This document shows positions 18,554-27,627 of a stretch of 64,000 bases of DNA, in pieces (position 1 is the stretch's first letter; each line of letters begins with the position of its first letter). A model generated the notes under the pieces. That model worked only from the letters and a program-made list of their open reading frames with translations, made no database searches and had not been told where the DNA came from. This DNA is from Pontivivens marinum (GTDB lineage: Bacteria > Pseudomonadota > Alphaproteobacteria > Rhodobacterales > Rhodobacteraceae), in NCBI RefSeq assembly GCF_900231835.1, contig NZ_OCTN01000001.1:558001-622000 (forward strand), in the 5' to 3' direction. Both the position numbers and the translations under genes were made by a program.

Positions 18554-19657
18554 CTATTTATAGAAGAAACTATGCCCGCTTGCATCGAAAAGGTGCAGTT
18601 TATCGGGGCTTGCCGTCAGGCTCAGCTGCGTTCCCTTGGACACATCCGCGATTCCGGGGATTTTTGCGATCACCGAATCCTCGCCATCACGCGGGGTGAA
18701 ATAGACCACGGTGACCTCTCCGAGTTTCTCGGTATAGGAGGCCTGCCCCTCAAAAATCACCGCATCACCTGGTTGGGCAACCACGAAATCCTCAGGCCGT
18801 ACGCCAAGCTGGACCTCGGTCCCGCTGGGCAATCCTGCCGCGCTGACCGGTACAGTTGCAACGCCGCCAGCGGTCACATCAATGGTGGTCGTGGTGTCCT
18901 GCGCCGCGCTGATCGTGCCGGGCAGCAGGTTCATTTTTGGTGAGCCGATGAATTGCGCCACAAAGGTATTTTCGGGCCGCTGGTACAGGTCCAGCGGGGT
19001 GCCGAATTGCGCGATTGTGTGCGTCTTGTTGTTCAAGACCACGATGCGGGTGGCCAGCGTCATCGCCTCCACCTGATCGTGGGTGACGTAGATCATCGTG
19101 CTCTCGGGCATGTTTTCCTTGAGCTGCGCAATCTCGATCCGCGTATCAACGCGCAGGGCCGCGTCGAGATTCGAGAGCGGCTCATCGAACAGGTACACCT
19201 TTGGATCCCGCACAATCGAACGCCCGATGGCCACACGCTGCCGCTGCCCGCCCGACAGCGCCTTGGGCAGGCGGTCCAGATAATCGGTCAGTTGCAGGAT
19301 TTTGCCGGCATTGCGCACACGCTGGTCGATCTCGGCCTTGGGCATTTTTGCGACCTTCAACGCGAAGGCCATGTTGTCGTAAACCGTCATATGCGGGTAC
19401 AGCGCGTAGGATTGGAACACCATCGCGATGCCCCGTTTCGACGGCGGCGTATCGTTCATACGCTCACCATCGATATACAGGTCGCCGCCGGTGATTTTTT
19501 CCAACCCTGCAATCATGCGCAGCAGGGTGGATTTACCGCATCCAGACGGCCCGACGAAGACGATCAACTCGCCCTGCTCGATATCAAGGTCGATATCCTT
19601 GAGCACTTCGACGGTCCCGTAGGACTTCGCGATATTTTGCAACAGCAGCGATGCCAT
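18554..19657 (-). CDS. aglK: Alpha-glucoside ABC transporter ATP-binding protein AglK
   Basis: A 367-residue ATPase of the MalK/UgpC class that energises the AglFG permeases from the cytosol. It carries the Walker A GPSGCGKST (about 36-44), the signature ALSGGQRQRVAIGRS, Walker B VYLFDEPLSNLDA, the H-loop YVTHD, and a C-terminal regulatory TOBE region from about residue 240. It follows aglA by 36 bases in the order aglE-F-G-A-K known from Sinorhizobium. Confidence 0.93.
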   Translation of the reverse strand: MASLLLQNIAKSYGTVEVLKDIDLDIEQGELIVFVGPSGCGKSTLLRMIAGLEKITGGDLYIDGERMNDTPPSKRGIAMVFQSYALYPHMTVYDNMAFALKVAKMPKAEIDQRVRNAGKILQLTDYLDRLPKALSGGQRQRVAIGRSIVRDPKVYLFDEPLSNLDAALRVDTRIEIAQLKENMPESTMIYVTHDQVEAMTLATRIVVLNNKTHTIAQFGTPLDLYQRPENTFVAQFIGSPKMNLLPGTISAAQDTTTTIDVTAGGVATVPVSAAGLPSGTEVQLGVRPEDFVVAQPGDAVIFEGQASYTEKLGEVTVVYFTPRDGEDSVIAKIPGIADVSKGTQLSLTASPDKLHLFDASGHSFFYK

Positions 19658-19693
19658 TCTGGTCTCCCCTAGAGTTTTTGCCCTGATTATTGC

Positions 19694-21361
19694 TTACAGG
19701 CTTTGTTGAGCAAAATATGCTTGATAGGGCGGCAAGGTGACGCCCTTATCTGTGACCGCTGCGCTGAAAGGTGCCGCCATATCCTGCCGCCAATCGCCAT
19801 CGGGCAATCTGATCGCCGTGGCCGAGTTGGACATGTTGAAGGCGCAGAACACACGGTCGCCATTATCACCGGTGCGGATGAACGACACGATGTCATCACC
19901 GGAGTCCACCAGCTCGAACGCGCCGTTTCGCAGTGGTTCATGTGCCTGACGGAAGGCGACCATCTCGCGGTAGAAATTCAGCATCGAGCGGTCATCGCGA
20001 TCCTGCTCGGACACGGCTCGGGACAGATGCTCCATCGCGACGGGCAGCCATGGCTTCACATCGGTAAAGCCGCCAGTCGGTCCGTCCACAGACCACGGGA
20101 TCGGCGTACGGCAACCGTCGCGCCCCTTGAATTTCGGCCAGAAGCGGATGCCATAGGGGTCCTGCAATTCCTCGTAGCTGACATATGCCTCGGTCAGGCC
20201 CAGCTCCTCACCCTGATACAGACAGACGGAGCCACGCAGGCTGAGCAGCAATGCCGCGTATAGACGCTGCGCCTGTTCACCCAGATTCCAGCGGCTGGCA
20301 TGGCGCACAACGTCGTGGTTGGAAAACGCCCAGCAGGCCCAACCGTCGCTGGCCACATCCTCGAACCGGGTCAGGACATCGGCCACCATCGTGCCGTTCG
20401 GGGCCTCGGGCGCCAGAAAGTCAAAGGCGTAGCACATGTGGATGCGGTCATCGCCCGCCGTGTACTCCGCCTGAATTTGCATCCCCATCTGGGAATCGCC
20501 CACCTCACCCACAGCGGTTTTACCCGGATATTCGTCCAGCAGCGCACGGTAGCGTTCCAAGAACGCGATGTTTTCCGGCTGGTTTTTGTCGTGCAGGTGC
20601 AATTGCCAGTTATAGGGGTTCACCGCAGGCGCGGTGGAGGCATTGCGGTCCTCGGGCGGGCATACGGGGTTGTCGCGCAATTGCTTGTCATGGATGTAGA
20701 AGTTGATCGTATCCAGACGGAAGCCATCCACACCACGCTCCAACCAGAACCGCGTCACGTCCAGCAGCGCGTCCTGCACCTCCGGCTCATGGAAGTTCAG
20801 GTCGGGTTGTTCCTTGAGGAAGTTGTGCAGGTAATATTGCAGACGCTCGCCGTCCCATTCCCACGCCGACCCGCCAAAGATCGACAGCCAGTTATTGGGC
20901 GGTGTGCCGTCCGGTTTGGCATCGGCCCAGACATACCAGTTCGATTTGGGATTATCGCGAGACGAGCGGCTTTCCTGAAACCATTCATGCTGGTCCGACG
21001 AATGGCTGAGCACGAGGTCGATCATGACCTTTAGCCCCAATTCATGGGCGCGGTGGATCAGCGCATCAAAATCGCCCAACGTGCCAAATAGCGGATCAAC
21101 ATCGCGGTAATTCGACACGTCATAGCCGAAATCCAGCATGGGTGAGCGGAAGAACGGCGAAATCCAGATCGCGTCCACGCCCAGACTGGCAATATGGGGC
21201 AGCCGGTGGATGATCCCTGACAGATCGCCCACGCCGTCGCCATTCGTATCCTGATACGAGCGGGGATAGATCTGATAGATCACCGCGCCGCGCCACCAAT
21301 CGGGATCTGCGGCAAGTACCTTTTCAGGCTCAACGGAAACAGCAAGGTTCATATCAGCCAC
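19694..21361 (-). CDS. aglA: Alpha-glucosidase AglA (GH13)
   Basis: A 555-residue family 13 glycoside hydrolase that splits alpha-glucosides (sucrose, maltose, trehalose or similar) inside the cell; no signal peptide is visible. The catalytic triad is readable: Asp217 in GFRLDTIN, Glu286 in GEVGD and Asp350 in SNHDVVRH. The N-terminal WWRGAVIYQIYPRSYQDTNGDG is the typical opening of this subgroup. Its start overlaps the aglG stop by 8 bases. Which alpha-glucoside is preferred cannot be told from sequence alone; the adjacent fructokinase points to sucrose. Confidence 0.95.
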   Translation of the reverse strand: MADMNLAVSVEPEKVLAADPDWWRGAVIYQIYPRSYQDTNGDGVGDLSGIIHRLPHIASLGVDAIWISPFFRSPMLDFGYDVSNYRDVDPLFGTLGDFDALIHRAHELGLKVMIDLVLSHSSDQHEWFQESRSSRDNPKSNWYVWADAKPDGTPPNNWLSIFGGSAWEWDGERLQYYLHNFLKEQPDLNFHEPEVQDALLDVTRFWLERGVDGFRLDTINFYIHDKQLRDNPVCPPEDRNASTAPAVNPYNWQLHLHDKNQPENIAFLERYRALLDEYPGKTAVGEVGDSQMGMQIQAEYTAGDDRIHMCYAFDFLAPEAPNGTMVADVLTRFEDVASDGWACWAFSNHDVVRHASRWNLGEQAQRLYAALLLSLRGSVCLYQGEELGLTEAYVSYEELQDPYGIRFWPKFKGRDGCRTPIPWSVDGPTGGFTDVKPWLPVAMEHLSRAVSEQDRDDRSMLNFYREMVAFRQAHEPLRNGAFELVDSGDDIVSFIRTGDNGDRVFCAFNMSNSATAIRLPDGDWRQDMAAPFSAAVTDKGVTLPPYQAYFAQQSL

Positions 21362-22511
21362 CTTTGACAGAGCCGGCCAGCAGGCCGCGCACGAGATAAC
21401 GTTGCATTGAGAAAAACACGACCAGCGGAACGATGATCGTAATAAAGGCGGAGGTGGTCAGGATTTCCCAATCCCCCCCGCGTGAGCCGAGAAGCTCCAC
21501 CAACCGGCCCGTCAGGACCATCTGGTTGTCCGATTGGCCCAGGAACACCTTGGCTATCAGCAGGTCGTTCCATGTCCACAGGAACTGGAAGATCGCGAAG
21601 GACGCCAACGCCGGAAAGCTGAGCGGCAGCACGATCCGCATGAAGATACCGAAATCGGTGGCACCATCGACGCGCGCGCTCTCGATCACTTCACGCGGCA
21701 GGCCCGCCATGTAATTGCGCAGCAGATAGACCGCCAGCGGCAGGCCAAATCCGGTATGTGCCAGCCATATCCCGACATAGCCCTTGGCCGACACGCCGAA
21801 TGCCTCTCCGACCACGCCATAGAATTTCAGCAACGGGATCAGCGATAGTTGCAGCGGCACAACCAGCAGGCCGACAATGATCGCGACCAGCATGATCCGC
21901 CCTGGAAATTGCATCCATGCCAGCGCATAGGCCGCGAAGGCCGCAATCAGGATCGGGATAATCGTCGCGGGGATCGACACGGTTAGCGAATTGAGGAAGC
22001 TTTGCGCCACCCCCTCGGAGGACAGAACCGCCTCGTAATTCTCGGTCGTGACGGTGGGCGGAACCTCGGTCGTGTAGAAGATACGCGCGCCGCGCCGCCC
22101 CTCGGGCTGGTCAGCATAGGTGATGGTGTAATCGCCGTTCACCGCGATTTCCAACACGCCATCATCGCGCAGCACCAGCGGCTCACCCGGTTCGTTCGAC
22201 GTTGGGTCCTGCGCGCGGGACCCGAAGGCGGTGACATCGCCGGTCGTGCCATCCTCGAACACTGAACCGGCCACAACCCAAGCACCGCCCACCTGTTGCG
22301 CATCGTCCGGCGCACCGGCGCGGGCGACCAGCGATTGCTCGGACGCGCTCAACGCCGTCCACCAGCCAGAGGTCGAGATCGCATCCCGATCCCGCAGCGA
22401 TGACACAAAGATGCCAAAGGTCGGGATTGTCCACAGCACCACCAGCAGCAAGGCCGAGAGGTTAACCACCCAGACCAGTGCGGGGCTTTTGCCTGCCAAA
22501 CCCAGCATCAC
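21354..22511 (-). CDS. aglG: Alpha-glucoside ABC transporter permease AglG
   Basis: A 385-residue inner-membrane permease of the MalG type. One N-terminal helix is followed by a large periplasmic insertion (about residues 35-150), typical of AglG, then the five-helix core. The EAA loop is ESARVDGATDFGIFMRIVLPLSFPAL. The last residues (RYLVRGLLAGSVKGG) match the MalG-family tail. It overlaps aglF by 4 bases and aglA by 8, so the cluster is tightly coupled. Confidence 0.93.
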   Translation of the reverse strand: MMLGLAGKSPALVWVVNLSALLLVVLWTIPTFGIFVSSLRDRDAISTSGWWTALSASEQSLVARAGAPDDAQQVGGAWVVAGSVFEDGTTGDVTAFGSRAQDPTSNEPGEPLVLRDDGVLEIAVNGDYTITYADQPEGRRGARIFYTTEVPPTVTTENYEAVLSSEGVAQSFLNSLTVSIPATIIPILIAAFAAYALAWMQFPGRIMLVAIIVGLLVVPLQLSLIPLLKFYGVVGEAFGVSAKGYVGIWLAHTGFGLPLAVYLLRNYMAGLPREVIESARVDGATDFGIFMRIVLPLSFPALASFAIFQFLWTWNDLLIAKVFLGQSDNQMVLTGRLVELLGSRGGDWEILTTSAFITIIVPLVVFFSMQRYLVRGLLAGSVKGG

Positions 22512-23500
22512 GCGTTCTCCTTCAATGCATTACGGATGTTCCAGATCATGATCGGGATCACCAGAACCATGATGGTCAGCGCAATCGCAGACCCCCGCCC
22601 CGCATGCCCGTCGATAAAGGTCATCCGGTACATATAATTCGCCAGAACCTGCGTGCCCCATTCGCCATTTGTCATGGCAAACACGATGTCGAACACCTTG
22701 AGCACCAGAATGGTAATCGTCGTCCAGACCACGGCAATGGTGCCTGCGATCTGCGGAATTTTGATCTTGAAAAACACGGTCAGCGGGCCTGCACCGTCCA
22801 GCACGGCCGCCTCGATCGTTTCCTCGGGGATGCCGCGCAATGCGGCGGACAGGATCACCATGGCAAAGCCGGTTTGAATCCAGATCAGGATCACCATCAG
22901 GAAAATATCGTTCCAGAACGGGATCGTAATCCATGCCTGCGGATCACCGCCCAGTGAGGTCACGATGGAGTTCAGCAAACCGATCTGTGTCTGATCCTCG
23001 CCGCGATAATCATAGATGAATTTCCAGATCACCGACGCCCCGACAAAGGAGATCGCCATGGGCATGAAAATCAGCGACTTCGCGATATTGCCCCACCAGA
23101 TACGATCCGTCAGACCCGCTGCGATCAGTCCGAACAGCGTGGACATGGCCGGCACGATGATCAGCCACATGGCGTTGTTAAACAGGCTTTCCTGAAACTT
23201 ATCATCCGCGATCATCCAGCGGTAATTCTCCAGTCCGACGAAGTTTTCGCGGCTGCGGTCCATCATGCTCAACCAGATGGAATTGAACACCGGATAGACC
23301 AGATACAGCCCGAGGATCGCTATCGCCGGCAGCATGAACAACCACGGGCGCACAGCGTTTGCGCGGTTGATATTGCGCCCCGCATTCGGGCCGGTATCAG
23401 GATAGATGCGGTCCAGCACCCAGTTCGAGCCAAAGAAATAGGTCACGCAGGCAATCACGCCCAAAACGACCGTCACCAATGCCAAAATAATTGGGTTCAC
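22508..23500 (-). CDS. aglF: Alpha-glucoside ABC transporter permease AglF
   Basis: A 330-residue MalF-type permease with about seven to eight hydrophobic segments. The EAA loop is EAAVLDGAGPLTVFFKIKIPQI, which contacts the AglK ATPase. It forms a heterodimer with AglG in the inner membrane. It lies 106 bases downstream of aglE, and a stem-loop in that gap may limit read-through, matching the usual excess of binding protein over permease. Confidence 0.93.
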   Translation of the reverse strand: MNPIILALVTVVLGVIACVTYFFGSNWVLDRIYPDTGPNAGRNINRANAVRPWLFMLPAIAILGLYLVYPVFNSIWLSMMDRSRENFVGLENYRWMIADDKFQESLFNNAMWLIIVPAMSTLFGLIAAGLTDRIWWGNIAKSLIFMPMAISFVGASVIWKFIYDYRGEDQTQIGLLNSIVTSLGGDPQAWITIPFWNDIFLMVILIWIQTGFAMVILSAALRGIPEETIEAAVLDGAGPLTVFFKIKIPQIAGTIAVVWTTITILVLKVFDIVFAMTNGEWGTQVLANYMYRMTFIDGHAGRGSAIALTIMVLVIPIMIWNIRNALKENA

Positions 23501-23558
23501 CGCATTTCTCCCCGGAAATTCATGGCCTGCACACGTCTTTGGCGTGGCTAGGGCCGAA

Positions 23559-23585
23559 ATCGGGGCACGTTGGACGCGCCCCGAT
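23559..23585 (-). other. Stem-loop between aglE and aglF (possible attenuator or mRNA stabiliser)
   Basis: ATCGGGGC (23559-23566) pairs perfectly with GCCCCGAT (23578-23585). No U-run follows in the leftward direction. A hairpin at this place, after the binding-protein gene, commonly protects the upstream message and lowers permease expression; that role here is inference. Confidence 0.5.
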
Positions 23586-23606
23586 CTGGGTTATGGATGG
23601 TCCGAA

Positions 23607-24953
23607 TTACTTCAGAGCGTCCCATGTTTCCTGAATGGAGGTCGCAACATCGGTTGCATCCGCTCCACCGGCATAATCAACCATGCCTGTCCAGAATGCG
23701 CCCGCGCCGATACCGCCGGGCATCAGGTCAGATGCGTCGAACCGGAAGGTCGTTGCATTGAGCAGGATCTGACCCTGTGCGCGCGTGGAATCGTTGATAT
23801 AGGCATCGGTGTTCACACCAGCATGCGCAGTCAGCAGACCACCCTGCGCCATCCAGATTTCGTGCGCGATTGGCGTCTTGATGAAGTCGATCATCACACG
23901 GGTTGCCGGACTGTCAGAGGTGATGCCGAACACGGTGCCAGCGCCCAGAACAGGGGTGCCCAGATCGCGATCCGCATAGGATGGGAAGTAGAAGAAGTCC
24001 GCGTCCAGACCAACCTCTGTCCCTTCGGGGAAGAAGGCAGGGATGAACGATGCCTGACGGTGCATATAGCATTCAGGCGGGAACGAGAACAGACCCTTGG
24101 GACTGTCGCGGAAATCAGTTGTGGCAACAGCACCCGCACCGCCGGCAACATAGTCATCATTGCGGGCGAAATAGCCGAATTCCTCGATCGCAGTTATAAC
24201 CGCCGGATCGTTGAACGGGATCTCGTTCGCAACCCACTGGTCATAGACAGATGGCTCCGCCGTGCGCAGCATCATATCCTCAACCCAATCGGTTGCGGGC
24301 CAGCCGGTCGCGCCACCCGAACCCAGACCGATGCACCACGGCGTTCCGCCATCTGCAACGATTTGGTCGGTCAGCTCCTTGAGCTCCTCCATCGAGGTGG
24401 GCACTTCGTAGCCTGCATCCTCGAAATTCTCCGGCAAATACCAAACCAGCGACTTCAGGTCAGCGCGGTAGAAGATGCCGTACAGTTCCTCGTCAAAGGT
24501 GGCGAGATCGACCCAGGACTGGCCTGCGGCGTAATTCTCGGCAATCCATGCGCCATCTTCGGCGGTTAGCGGCGCGACCAGACCGTCACGCGCCATGTCG
24601 CCCAACAGGCCCGGCTGCGGGAAAACGGCGAGGTTCGGCGCGGAGCCTGCCTGCGCGTCGATGCGGATTTGCTGCTCAAAGCTGTCGGACCCTGCATATT
24701 CAACAGTTGCGCCCGTGGCCGCCGTGAAATAGGCAAAAACTGTCTCGACCGTGTCCTTTTCCGCGCCCAGCCATGGGCCCGCAATCGTCACGGTCTGACC
24801 TGTCAAATCGGGGGCGTTTGCCGCGAATTCCTCATAGGAGCTCCACGTGAACTGATCCCCTTCGCCCGGTGTAAATACCAGATGTTCATCCGAAAATGCC
24901 GGTCCAGCAATAATGGCTGCAACAGCGACGCCCGCAAACAGATTGCGTTTCAT
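23607..24953 (-). CDS. aglE: Alpha-glucoside ABC transporter substrate-binding protein AglE
   Basis: A 448-residue periplasmic solute-binding protein with an N-terminal signal peptide (MKRNLFAGVAVAAIIAGPAF). It starts the operon. The start at 24953 follows GGGAGAAAC; an in-frame start 8 codons earlier lacks this spacing. Segments such as TVTIAGPWLGAEKDTVETVFAYFTAATG and SAPNLAVFPQPGLLGDMARDGLV fit family 1 sugar-binding proteins of the AglE type. It delivers alpha-glucosides to AglFG. The AglR-type operators upstream suggest induction by its substrate. Confidence 0.93.
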   Translation of the reverse strand: MKRNLFAGVAVAAIIAGPAFSDEHLVFTPGEGDQFTWSSYEEFAANAPDLTGQTVTIAGPWLGAEKDTVETVFAYFTAATGATVEYAGSDSFEQQIRIDAQAGSAPNLAVFPQPGLLGDMARDGLVAPLTAEDGAWIAENYAAGQSWVDLATFDEELYGIFYRADLKSLVWYLPENFEDAGYEVPTSMEELKELTDQIVADGGTPWCIGLGSGGATGWPATDWVEDMMLRTAEPSVYDQWVANEIPFNDPAVITAIEEFGYFARNDDYVAGGAGAVATTDFRDSPKGLFSFPPECYMHRQASFIPAFFPEGTEVGLDADFFYFPSYADRDLGTPVLGAGTVFGITSDSPATRVMIDFIKTPIAHEIWMAQGGLLTAHAGVNTDAYINDSTRAQGQILLNATTFRFDASDLMPGGIGAGAFWTGMVDYAGGADATDVATSIQETWDALK

Positions 24954-25030
24954 AGAGTTTCTCCCGATTCTGATCACACTGCGGCGATCTTTTAATGGTT
25001 TTTCTCTCGATACGGCGATATGAGGCTATA

Positions 25031-25045
25031 CCAAACCGCTTTGAG
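25031..25045. promoter_or_regulatory. AglR (LacI-type) operator 1
   Basis: CCAAACCGCTTTGAG contains the near-palindromic CAAA-CG-TTTG core typical of LacI-family operators. It lies between the aglE start and a possible leftward -35 element (TTGACT, 25082-25077). Confidence 0.7.
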
Positions 25046-25112
25046 GTGTCGGCACGATGCTAACTTGCCACCTCGGAGTCAAGTACGGTGATAATAGATG
25101 GGTGCGTTTACG

Positions 25113-25141
25113 TTGCCAGTCTTAACAACACTCGGCATATT
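25113..25141 (+). promoter_or_regulatory. Candidate aglR promoter
   Basis: TTGCCA (25113-25118) and CATATT (25136-25141) are 17 bases apart. Operator 2 begins two bases downstream, so the repressor would block its own gene. Confidence 0.45.
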
Positions 25142-25142
25142 G

Positions 25143-25157
25143 CCAAAACGCTTTGAG
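25143..25157. promoter_or_regulatory. AglR (LacI-type) operator 2
   Basis: CCAAAACGCTTTGAG differs from operator 1 by one base and overlaps the ribosome-binding region of aglR. Two copies 112 bases apart, one at each promoter, suggest joint control of both directions, perhaps with a DNA loop. Confidence 0.7.
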
Positions 25158-25173
25158 AGGGAGCTTTTCCGAT

Positions 25174-26202
25174 ATGACACTTAAGGAACTGGCTGACCGT
25201 CTAGGTCTATCGCCAACCACTGTATCGCGCGCCCTGAACGGTTATCCCGAGGTAAACGCAGAGACCCGCGCCAGAATCGAAATCGCCGCTCGTGACTATG
25301 GGTACCGTGCGAACACCATGGCGCGCAAGCTGGCAACCGGTCGATCCATGGCGATTGGCCACGTGATCCCGTTGAGCAACCACCAGATGATCAACCCGAT
25401 CTTTGCGGAGTTCATGGCGGGCGCGTCCGAAATCTACAGCAGCGAGGGCTATGAAACCCTGCTGGCCGCCGTGCCCGCCGCGAACGAGGTGCAGACCTAT
25501 CGTGAGCTGGCCCGCCGTCGGTCCGTTGACGGATTGATCGTGCACGCCCCGCGCCTGAACGACCCGCGCGTTGACCTGCTGCGCGAACTGGAGCTGCCCT
25601 TTGTTGTGCATGGACGATCCGTGGATATCGAGGATCGCCCCGTTTTTCTGGACACCAATAACCGCCGCTCGTTCGAGCAGGCGACCACCTATCTGATTGA
25701 GCTGGGCCACACCCGCTTTGCCCTGCTGAACGGGATGGAGACCATCAGCTTTGCCCGCCGCCGCCGCCGTGGGTTTGAGCAAGCGTTGCAGAATAACGGC
25801 CTGCGTTCGGATGCATCGCGCATGGTGGACATGGAGATGACCGAGACCAACGCCTATGACGTCACGATGAAGTGGCTGAACGAGCCGAAACCACCGACGG
25901 CGATCCTGACCTCCAGCACGATTTCCGCGCTCGGCGTGGCGCGTGCCATTCGGGATGCGGGACTGCAAATTGGCGATGACGTGTCGCTGATCACCCATGA
26001 TGACGACCTGTCCTTTATGCGCAATGTCGGCGATCCGCCGCCCTTTACCGCCCTGCAATCGCCAATCCGTGACGCTGGTGCGAAATGTGCGCGTATGTTG
26101 ATCGACCATATCGCGGGCAAGAAGGTCAGCAGCGAGATCTGGAAATGCGAATTCATCGAGGGCCGCTCCACCGGTCCCGCACCTAAGGAGACCCCGGCAT
26201 GA
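25174..26202 (+). CDS. aglR: LacI-family repressor, AglR-like
   Basis: A 342-residue LacI/GalR regulator. The HTH and hinge are MTLKELADRLGLSPTTVSRALNGYPEVNAETRARI at residues 1-35, followed by a periplasmic-binding-like effector domain. The ATG at 25174 is chosen because GAGAGGGAG precedes it; the TTG at 25153 would lie inside the operator. The gene is divergent from aglE, and its stop overlaps the GH1 gene by 4 bases. It probably represses both directions until an alpha-glucoside appears. Assignment as AglR rests on context and order. Confidence 0.85.
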   Translation: MTLKELADRLGLSPTTVSRALNGYPEVNAETRARIEIAARDYGYRANTMARKLATGRSMAIGHVIPLSNHQMINPIFAEFMAGASEIYSSEGYETLLAAVPAANEVQTYRELARRRSVDGLIVHAPRLNDPRVDLLRELELPFVVHGRSVDIEDRPVFLDTNNRRSFEQATTYLIELGHTRFALLNGMETISFARRRRRGFEQALQNNGLRSDASRMVDMEMTETNAYDVTMKWLNEPKPPTAILTSSTISALGVARAIRDAGLQIGDDVSLITHDDDLSFMRNVGDPPPFTALQSPIRDAGAKCARMLIDHIAGKKVSSEIWKCEFIEGRSTGPAPKETPA

Positions 26203-27527
26203 GCGGCGTAGGCTTCACCCGTGCGGATTTTCCCGAAAATTTCGTCTTTGGCACCGCCACATCCGCCTATCAGATCGAGGGCACGCAATTCGGCGGCTGC
26301 GGCGAATCCCACTGGGATACCTTTGCCGCAACCCCCGGCAATGTGGAGCGGGCCGAGGATGGCGCGGTGGCCTGCGGGCATTACAACACATGGGAGAGCG
26401 ATCTGGATTTGATCGCCAAGGGCGGCTTTGACGCTTACCGTTTCTCCATGAACTGGGCGCGGGTGATGCCTGACGGCCAGACGATAAATCCCGAGGGGTT
26501 GGATTTCTACGACCGCTTGGTGGACGGCATGTTGGCCCGCGGCATTCGCCCCTATGCGACGCTGTATCACTGGGACTTGCCCTCGGCCCTCGCCGATAAG
26601 GGCGGATGGCGCAACCGCGACGTGGCAAGCTGGTTCGCAGATTACACCGAGGCCACGATGTCGCGTATCGGTGATCGGGTGGAGGCGACCGCCACAATCA
26701 ATGAACCGTGGTGCGTTGCGTGGCTAAGCCATTTCATCGGCGGGCATGCCCCCGGAATGCGCGACATCCGCGCCGCCGCCCGCGCCATGCACCATGTCCT
26801 GCTGGCGCATGGCCGCTCGATCGAGGTGATGCGCGGCTTGGGCCTGAGCAATCTGGGGATTGTGACCAATCTGGAGGGCTCGCAGCCCGTTGATGACCGC
26901 CCCGAAACCATCGCCGCGCATCAGCGGAACCACGCCCTGTATAACGAATGGTTCCTATCCGGCGTGTTCAAGGGCGAGTACCCCAAGGCCGCGATGGAGG
27001 GGCTGGAGCCGCATCTGCCACAGGGTTGGCAGGATGATTTCCCGACCATTCAGGCCAAGGTGGACTGGCTGGGCATCAATTACTACACGCGCAAACGCAT
27101 CTGTAATTCCGGCGGCCCGTGGCCCCAGATCGGCGAGGCCCCCGGCCCGCTGGAAAAAACATCCTTTGGCTGGGAGATCGAGCCGGATCGCCTGCGCCAT
27201 TTCCTGACTTGGGCCGCGTCGGAATATTCCGGCGATCTGCCGATCTACGTCACCGAAAACGGCATGGCGGGGCATGATTACCTGCTCGATGAGAAATGCC
27301 CCGATCCGCAGCGCGTCAAATATCTGCGGGACCATTTCGATGCGGCAAAGCAGGCGATTGCGCAGGGTGTGCCGCTAAAGGGCTATTTCGTGTGGTCCCT
27401 GATGGACAATTACGAGTGGGCGGCCGGCTATGACAAACGCTTCGGTCTGGTGCATGTCGATTTCGACACATTGGCCCGCACGCCCAAGGATAGCTGGTAC
27501 GCGATGCGCGATGCGTTGACTGGCTAG
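26199..27527 (+). CDS. Family 1 beta-glucosidase
   Basis: A 442-residue family GH1 enzyme that hydrolyses beta-glucosides in the cytosol. The acid/base Glu169 is in TINEPWCVAW and the nucleophile Glu353 in YVTENGMAG; PENFVFGTATSAYQIEG near the N-terminus is the GH1 signature. It begins on the last bases of aglR (ATGA overlap), so both are transcribed together and share the AglR signal. The beta-specificity contrasts with the alpha-specific AglA in the same locus. Confidence 0.95.
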   Translation: MSGVGFTRADFPENFVFGTATSAYQIEGTQFGGCGESHWDTFAATPGNVERAEDGAVACGHYNTWESDLDLIAKGGFDAYRFSMNWARVMPDGQTINPEGLDFYDRLVDGMLARGIRPYATLYHWDLPSALADKGGWRNRDVASWFADYTEATMSRIGDRVEATATINEPWCVAWLSHFIGGHAPGMRDIRAAARAMHHVLLAHGRSIEVMRGLGLSNLGIVTNLEGSQPVDDRPETIAAHQRNHALYNEWFLSGVFKGEYPKAAMEGLEPHLPQGWQDDFPTIQAKVDWLGINYYTRKRICNSGGPWPQIGEAPGPLEKTSFGWEIEPDRLRHFLTWAASEYSGDLPIYVTENGMAGHDYLLDEKCPDPQRVKYLRDHFDAAKQAIAQGVPLKGYFVWSLMDNYEWAAGYDKRFGLVHVDFDTLARTPKDSWYAMRDALTG

Positions 27528-27541
27528 GGTTCGAGACAACT

Positions 27542-27579
27542 CCGCCGGAGGTGCATTTCGAGAGATGCGCCTCCGGCGG
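27542..27579. terminator. Strong hairpin between convergent GH1 and ABC transporter genes
   Basis: CCGCCGGAGG (27542-27551) pairs perfectly with CCTCCGGCGG (27570-27579), with further internal pairing of GCAT/ATGC. No long T-run on either side, but its position between converging operons fits a bidirectional terminator. Confidence 0.65.
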
Positions 27580-27627
27580 GGATATTTCGCGAATGCGATG
27601 GGGGCGGGTTGCGCCCCCGACACAGGA

